Shown: piece by piece, positions 5,345 to 6,819 of the stretch
Position numbering within the stretch: position 1 is the first letter of the stretch
How the letters are laid out: every line of letters begins with the position of its first letter
The notes under the pieces: model-generated
What the model saw: only the letters and a program-made list of their open reading frames with translations
Told to the model about the DNA's origin: nothing
The model's database searches: none
Source: Nocardioides sp.
GTDB lineage: Bacteria > Actinomycetota > Actinomycetes > Propionibacteriales > Nocardioidaceae
Reading direction: 5' to 3'
Assembly (NCBI GenBank): GCA_030145945.1
Contig: JASLDK010000028.1
Span: 1 to 6,819 of the forward strand
DNA: 6,819 bases
Translations under genes and position numbers: made by a program

Positions 5345-6819
5345 GTGAGCTTCGTTCCCGTCACCGGCCCGGCCACCTTCCGGCCAGGAGGGGGCGCTGG
5401 GGGCGCGACGATCGAGTTCACCGCCGCCAACGGACGGCGCCGGATCACGCTGCCGCTGAACGCCGCGATGCCGGTGCTCAGCCGCTCGCGGTCGGCCGAC
5501 GATGCCGACCCGAGCGTCCAGCTGCTCAGCGGGGCGGCCCTGCTGGGCCTGCGCCTGGTCGCGGCGGGCAAGGTCGCGCCCTCATCGGAGGGAAGGTGCT
5601 GGCGCATCGACGGGCTCGACGCCCGCGACCTCGACGCGGTCCAACGGCTGGCCGAGGCGAGGGCGTACGACGACCTGCCGGTCGCTGACGCGGTCGTGCT
5701 CGTCCGCCAGGTGCTGGACGCGGTCGCCGACACCCTGCCGCGCGCGGCGCCGAGGCCCGCCGATCCCGCACCTGCACCTGCCTCCACCGACACCGCCGAC
5801 CTCCCCCTCGCCAGGAGCGCGACGCCGGAGCAGTTCGCCGACCGGGTCCGCCGGCGCCTCGCCGAGCGCCGTTCCGAGCAGCCCGCCCCCAGTGCCCGGC
5901 GCGAGGAGCGCGGGAGCGACCCGAGCCTGCCGGAGCTGGTCCGGATCTCGCTGCGCGTCGAGGCCGACGAGGAGGAGCTGATCGCGGGCACGGTCCGGGT
6001 GGTGCTCCAGATCCATGACGAGCGCGACCCGTTGCACGTCTGCGATGCGGCCCTGTTGTGGACTGCTGACGAGGAGGAGCACGGGTTCGGTCCCCGTGCC
6101 CGGATCCATGCCAGCATCGCGCTGCGTGCGGCGGCCGAGGTGTGGCCGGTCCTGGACCGGCTGCTCGGTCTCGCGGTGCCCGATCAGCTGACCCTCGACG
6201 GCGCGGAGATCGGCACTCTTCTGGACTGCATTGCCGCGCTGCGCGACGAACGGGTCGATGTGCACTGGCCTCGCTCGCTGGGACCGGAGCTGACCTCGCG
6301 CGCGGTCCTCGACCGCCGCCCACCCGCCGAGTCGATCGGTCGAGGAGAGGAGCTTCCGCTCCAGGAGAGCCCGTTCTCCGCCGAGGGTCTGTTCTCGTTC
6401 TCCTGGCAGGTGTCGCTGCACGGCGAGGAGCTCACCCAGGAGGAGATGCGCGAGCTCGCCCGTGCCGCGAGCCCGATCGTCAAGCTGCGCGGGGCGTGGA
6501 CCGTCGTCGACCCGGCCACCGCACAGCGCGCGCGCAAGAGGCGGATCCGCAAGGCGACCGGCGCGCAGGCGCTCGCCGCCGCGCTGACCGGTGTCACCCA
6601 CCTCCCCAGCGCCAGCCCCGGGCCGGGGGTCGGCAACGAGGAGGGACCTGAGACCGCCGAGGTGATCGTCGGCGCCAGCCTGCTCGCCGTGCGCGAACGC
6701 TTGCTCGCGGCAGCCATCCGCGACCCGCTCCCCGAGCCTGCTGGTCTTGAGGCAACGCTGCGCGACTACCAACGCCACGGCCTGACCTGGCTCGCCGACC
6801 TCACCCGTCTCGGCCTCGG
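5345..6819 (+). CDS. SNF2-type DEAD/DEAH-box helicase, N-terminal part (cut by the window edge)
   Basis: The frame is open from GTG 5345 to the right edge, giving 491 residues without a stop. The end LRDYQRHGLTWLADLTRLGL (472-491) is the hallmark lead-in to the SNF2/RapA/HepA ATPase, with the conserved Tyr-Gln at 475-476; the Walker A lysine should follow within a few residues beyond the window. Residues about 350-420 match the SNF2-associated domain of bacterial proteins in this group: SFSWQVSL, GEELTQEEM at 360-368 and SPIVKLRGAW at 376-385, followed by a basic patch ARKRRIRK. Residues 1-130 are a separate globular-looking region. A Pro/Ala-rich linker lies at 132-150, and charged segments follow. 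The family comprises DNA- or RNA-polymerase-translocating ATPases; the specific role is unknown. The ATG at 5343 runs straight into TGA, so GTG 5345 is the start. Bacterial relatives often sit beside a SWIM zinc-finger gene, which could lie downstream. Confidence 0.87.
   Translation, partial: MSFVPVTGPATFRPGGGAGGATIEFTAANGRRRITLPLNAAMPVLSRSRSADDADPSVQLLSGAALLGLRLVAAGKVAPSSEGRCWRIDGLDARDLDAVQRLAEARAYDDLPVADAVVLVRQVLDAVADTLPRAAPRPADPAPAPASTDTADLPLARSATPEQFADRVRRRLAERRSEQPAPSARREERGSDPSLPELVRISLRVEADEEELIAGTVRVVLQIHDERDPLHVCDAALLWTADEEEHGFGPRARIHASIALRAAAEVWPVLDRLLGLAVPDQLTLDGAEIGTLLDCIAALRDERVDVHWPRSLGPELTSRAVLDRRPPAESIGRGEELPLQESPFSAEGLFSFSWQVSLHGEELTQEEMRELARAASPIVKLRGAWTVVDPATAQRARKRRIRKATGAQALAAALTGVTHLPSASPGPGVGNEEGPETAEVIVGASLLAVRERLLAAAIRDPLPEPAGLEATLRDYQRHGLTWLADLTRLGL

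Noticed and set aside
5332..6117. Second minus-strand frame, Ser/Arg-rich, over the start of the SNF2 gene
   Set aside because: It is composed almost only of Ser, Arg, Ala and Thr, has no ribosome site or domain, and overlaps a well-supported gene.
5582..6778. Long minus-strand open frame opposite the SNF2 gene
   Set aside because: It has no domain signature and a biased Arg/Gly/Ala composition. The plus frame contains the SNF2-associated domain and the DYQ lead-in to the ATPase.

Overview
This 6.8-kb window is chromosomal-looking DNA from a high-GC Gram-positive bacterium. Strong G/C preference at third codon positions, GTG starts, -10-like hexamers sitting six bases before start codons, and the protein families themselves fit an actinobacterium of the Nocardioides/Propionibacteriales type. 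That placement is a judgement from style, since no rRNA or marker gene is present. All four genes lie on the + strand.

Layout. (1) 55-1746: a 563-residue LuxR-family regulator with a long helical-repeat N-terminal part and, unusually, two LuxR helix-turn-helix domains in tandem at the C-terminus. (2) 1747-1942: an intergenic stretch with a perfect 11-bp stem-loop terminator at 1812-1845, whose only T-tract lies on the minus strand, followed by a likely promoter for the next gene. (3) 1943-4072: a RecQ-family helicase of 709 residues with a zinc-binding cysteine cluster and a C-terminal ComF-like phosphoribosyltransferase (PRTase) domain. (4) 4120-5301: an unrecognised integral membrane protein with about ten predicted transmembrane segments and a proline-rich N-terminal tail. 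(5) 5345 to the right edge: the N-terminal 491 residues of a SNF2-type helicase, cut off just before its Walker A motif.

How the genes may work together. The window joins two DNA-dependent ATPase genes (RecQ and SNF2) around a membrane protein, downstream of a regulator. The last three genes are separated by only 43-47 bases, but each has a TAnnnn hexamer exactly six bases before its start codon. That suggests three separate leaderless transcripts, possibly with read-through, rather than one classical operon. The element before recQ resembles the PafBC (LexA-independent DNA-damage) promoter motif of actinobacteria. The element before the SNF2 gene also fits an ECF-sigma pattern.

The most interesting items are the RecQ-PRTase fusion, which recalls the separate ComFA helicase and ComFC PRTase of natural competence, the candidate damage-inducible leaderless recQ promoter, the double-HTH regulator, and the terminator facing the 'wrong' way. 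I see no mobile element, CRISPR array, tRNA or rRNA. I cannot show that the window is a new defence system; most of it could be ordinary actinobacterial chromosome.
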